In this document: piece by piece, positions 5,402 through 6,967 of the stretch
Numbering within the stretch: the stretch's first letter is position 1
Layout of the letters: each line of letters begins with the position of its first letter
Assembly: GCA_034505795.1 (NCBI GenBank)
Contig: JAPDQM010000164.1
Coordinates: 1 to 6,967 of the forward strand
Source of the DNA: Thermofontimicrobium_A sp034505795
GTDB lineage: Bacteria > Zhuqueibacterota > Zhuqueibacteria > Thermofontimicrobiales > Thermofontimicrobiaceae
Direction: 5' to 3'
Length of the DNA: 6,967 nt
Notes under the pieces: generated by a model
What the model saw: only the letters and a program-made list of their open reading frames with translations
Told to the model about the DNA's origin: nothing
Databases searched by the model: none
Position numbers and translations under genes: made by a program

Positions 5402-6592
5402 CTAATCCAATACCCGACAGATGAGTCCTTTTAAATACCGCCCTTCTGGAAAATTGAGCGCCACCGGATGATCCGCAGCCTGGCTCAGATAGCGAATGAG
5501 CTGCACCTGGCGCCCCGCATCCAGCGCCGCATCCGCCACAATTTTTTGAAATAGTTCTGGTGAGATATGGCCAGAACAGGAAAATGTAAACAGTACTCCC
5601 ATGGGCGAGAGCAGTTTCAGAGCCAATAAATTGATATCCTTGTACCCGCGACTGGCTTTGGGGATCTGATTGGCGGATTCGGCAAATTTGGGAGGATCCA
5701 GAATAATCAGATCAAATCGGCGGCCGCTATCCAAAAAACAGCGCAGCACCTGAAAGACATCCCCCTCGATGTTTTCCACCTTGCTTTGATCGATGGAATT
5801 CAGCTCGAGATTTTTTTGAACGACAGCCAGTGCGGAACCCGACGATTCGATATTTGCCACCGACGCAGCACCGGCAGTCATTGCCCATATTCCAAAGCCA
5901 CCGGTGTAAGCAAAACAATTGAGCACTCGCTGGCCCGCAGCAAATTCAGCCACCATCTGACGATTTTCTCGCTGATCCAGATAGAAACCAGTCTTATGCC
6001 CCATTTTCACATCCACATAAAAATGAAGCCCTTGCTCTTCAATTTTCACCAGATCCGGTGGCTCTTGCCCCCAAAGAACGCCGACCATTGGCGACAAGCC
6101 CTCTTTTTGGCGAACACTCACCTCCGATCGCTCATAGATTCCCGCAGGCGAAAACAAATCGACCAGTGCGGCGACAAGCGTTTCTTTCCAGAATTCGGCG
6201 CCTGCGGATAAAAACTGGCATATCAAATAATCGTCATACCGATCCACAACGATGCCTGGCAATCCATCCGCTTCGGCATTCACCAGGCGAAAGGCGGTTG
6301 TTGGTTCGGATCGCATGAGCTTCGTTCTCACCTCGCTGGCGCGCTGGATCCGATAACGAAAAAATTGAGCATCGACCATTTCATCAGCATCGTATGACCA
6401 GACTCGAACGCGAATCTGAGAATGCGCCGAATAGGCGCCGCGGCAGAGCCATTGCCCGGAAGCCGAAAGCACCTCCACCGTAGCCCCGTTTTGAATATCC
6501 GCATCCGCTGTTTGAATAGCCCCGGAAAAAATCCATGGGTGACGACGCCTCACCGATTTCTCTCGGCCCGCTTTCAGTATCACAACAGCCAT
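5402..6592 (-). CDS. rlmI: RlmI-like class I SAM-dependent rRNA (cytosine-C5) methyltransferase
   Basis: A 396-residue protein, the same size as E. coli RlmI (YccW), which makes m5C1962 in 23S rRNA. An N-terminal PUA-like RNA-binding domain (about 1-75) carries the RRRHPWIFSGAI signature (15-26). A central domain follows (about 76-185, with FRLVNAEADGLPGIVVDRYD at 101-120). The Rossmann methyltransferase domain covers about 190-390. Its motifs are GHKTGFYLDQREN (198-210), the SAM-binding AYTGGFGIWA (228-237), DPPKF (299-303) and the motif VI SCSGH (338-342), whose Cys339 is the likely catalytic nucleophile. All key motifs are intact. SAM motif II reads NIESS (247-251), with Glu where Asp is usual. 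The SD AAAAGGA (6604-6598) is 5 nt from the ATG. The rRNA target is inferred from the family. Confidence 0.92.
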   Translation of the reverse strand: MAVVILKAGREKSVRRRHPWIFSGAIQTADADIQNGATVEVLSASGQWLCRGAYSAHSQIRVRVWSYDADEMVDAQFFRYRIQRASEVRTKLMRSEPTTAFRLVNAEADGLPGIVVDRYDDYLICQFLSAGAEFWKETLVAALVDLFSPAGIYERSEVSVRQKEGLSPMVGVLWGQEPPDLVKIEEQGLHFYVDVKMGHKTGFYLDQRENRQMVAEFAAGQRVLNCFAYTGGFGIWAMTAGAASVANIESSGSALAVVQKNLELNSIDQSKVENIEGDVFQVLRCFLDSGRRFDLIILDPPKFAESANQIPKASRGYKDINLLALKLLSPMGVLFTFSCSGHISPELFQKIVADAALDAGRQVQLIRYLSQAADHPVALNFPEGRYLKGLICRVLD

Positions 6593-6605
6593 AGTTATCC
6601 TTTTA

Positions 6606-6662
6606 TTAAAGAAATTTCATTGCCTCGCTGCCACCACCGAAGCAGTCATTACCAATAGCCAT
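6606..6662 (-). CDS. Possible 18-residue mini-ORF between glycosylase and methyltransferase genes
   Basis: On the - strand, ATG at 6662-6660 opens an 18-codon frame, MAIGNDCFGGGSEAMKFL, ending in TAA at 6608-6606, 13 nt before the rlmI-like start. It has one of the strongest SD-like sequences in the window, GGGGAGGAG (6680-6672), 9 nt upstream. The peptide has a glycine-rich core and one Cys and matches nothing I know. It could be a small protein, a translated leader whose termination influences the downstream gene, or a chance ORF beside a purine-rich stretch. The close spacing to the next SD would allow translational coupling. Confidence 0.3.
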   Translation of the reverse strand: MAIGNDCFGGGSEAMKFL

Positions 6663-6693
6663 TTAAACGAACTCCTCCCCTGCTAAACACCGA

Positions 6694-6967
6694 TTACCGA
6701 TTGCCCCGGTACCTTGCCTCCAGCTCTTCCAGCGATTTCGGCCAGTCCTGCTTCAGCAAACGAGACAGCCCGCGATCGGCTAGCAACCGGCCACCGGTTT
6801 GACACACCGGGCAGTAATTGGATTCATTTTCGGCGTAGCGAATACGTTGCACCGCTGTTCCGCAAACGGGACAGGGCTGGCCATACCGACCATGAACCGC
6901 CATGTCGTCGCGAAATGCAGTGACCTTTTCTGGGAAGCCATCACCGGCCTCCTGCCGCAATCGAGCA
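6694..6967 (-). CDS. Fpg/MutM-family DNA glycosylase, C-terminal part (5' end outside window)
   Basis: The last 91 codons are visible and the frame is still open at the window edge; the TTG at 6960 is not a true start. The segment VHGRYGQPCPVCG, followed by NYCPVCQTGG, is the C-terminal zinc finger of formamidopyrimidine-DNA glycosylases, with two CPVC pairs as Zn ligands. It aligns without gaps to the end of E. coli Fpg (VYGRKGEPCRVCG, then FYCRQCQ). The enzyme removes oxidised bases such as 8-oxoguanine and cuts the abasic site. The catalytic N-terminal proline is outside the window. Two features are unusual next to E. coli Fpg: about 30 residues follow the finger (LLADRGLSRLLKQDWPKSLE region), and the DNA-contacting finger Arg is replaced by Asn. 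A Nei-like specificity cannot be ruled out from this fragment. Confidence 0.87.
   Translation of the reverse strand, partial: ARLRQEAGDGFPEKVTAFRDDMAVHGRYGQPCPVCGTAVQRIRYAENESNYCPVCQTGGRLLADRGLSRLLKQDWPKSLEELEARYRGNR

Noticed and set aside
5786..6318. + strand open frames of 141 and 86 codons opposite the rlmI-like gene
   Set aside because: The - strand frame has all methyltransferase motifs intact over 396 residues; these are its shadows.
6958..6960. TTG at 6960 as the start of a short zinc-finger protein
   Set aside because: The frame stays open to the window edge, and the visible part is the standard C-terminus of an Fpg-family enzyme, so the gene begins outside the window.

Overview
The window looks like ordinary chromosome from a Gram-negative bacterium of the Fibrobacteres-Chlorobi-Bacteroidetes (FCB) neighbourhood, possibly a Caldithrix/KSB1-like lineage. 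The main evidence is a secreted protein (complement 3172-4971) that combines cohesin-like, dockerin-like and type IX secretion (T9SS) C-terminal sorting modules, including the NYPNPFN motif typical of that group. The purine genes are of the separate PurL + PurQ type, with a long PurQ. The taxonomic placement is inference; there is no marker RNA in the window.

Layout. On the + strand come the 3' end of purL (1-195), a 223-bp spacer carrying a G9 tract and eight perfect-to-near-perfect copies of an 8-bp repeat (209-272), purQ (419-1207), a small cold-shock-domain gene (1233-1439), a 250-bp spacer, and a MATE-family efflux transporter (1690-3144). The remaining genes are on the - strand. Read in their own direction they are: the 3' end of an Fpg/MutM-family DNA glycosylase (6967-6694), a possible 18-codon mini-ORF (6662-6606), an RlmI-like 23S rRNA cytosine methyltransferase (6592-5402), a 430-bp spacer with a candidate promoter, and the 599-residue secreted cohesin/dockerin/T9SS protein (4971-3172). 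The MATE gene and the secreted-protein gene converge with only 27 bp between their stop codons.

How the genes relate. PurL and PurQ are subunits of phosphoribosylformylglycinamidine (FGAM) synthase, with PurQ supplying ammonia from glutamine. The cold-shock gene starts 25 nt after purQ and is probably co-transcribed with it. The secreted protein is probably exported by Sec, moved across the outer membrane by T9SS, and could take part in a cohesin-dockerin surface assembly. The glycosylase and the rRNA methyltransferase are independent housekeeping functions that may share a transcript.

I found no CRISPR array, no insertion sequence, no tRNA or rRNA gene, no convincing rho-independent terminator, and no clear new multi-gene system. 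The items most worth a second look are the octamer array between purL and purQ, the module order of the secreted protein with its asymmetric dockerin, the Arg-to-Asn replacement in the glycosylase zinc finger, and the mini-ORF with a strong Shine-Dalgarno (SD) sequence upstream of the methyltransferase gene.
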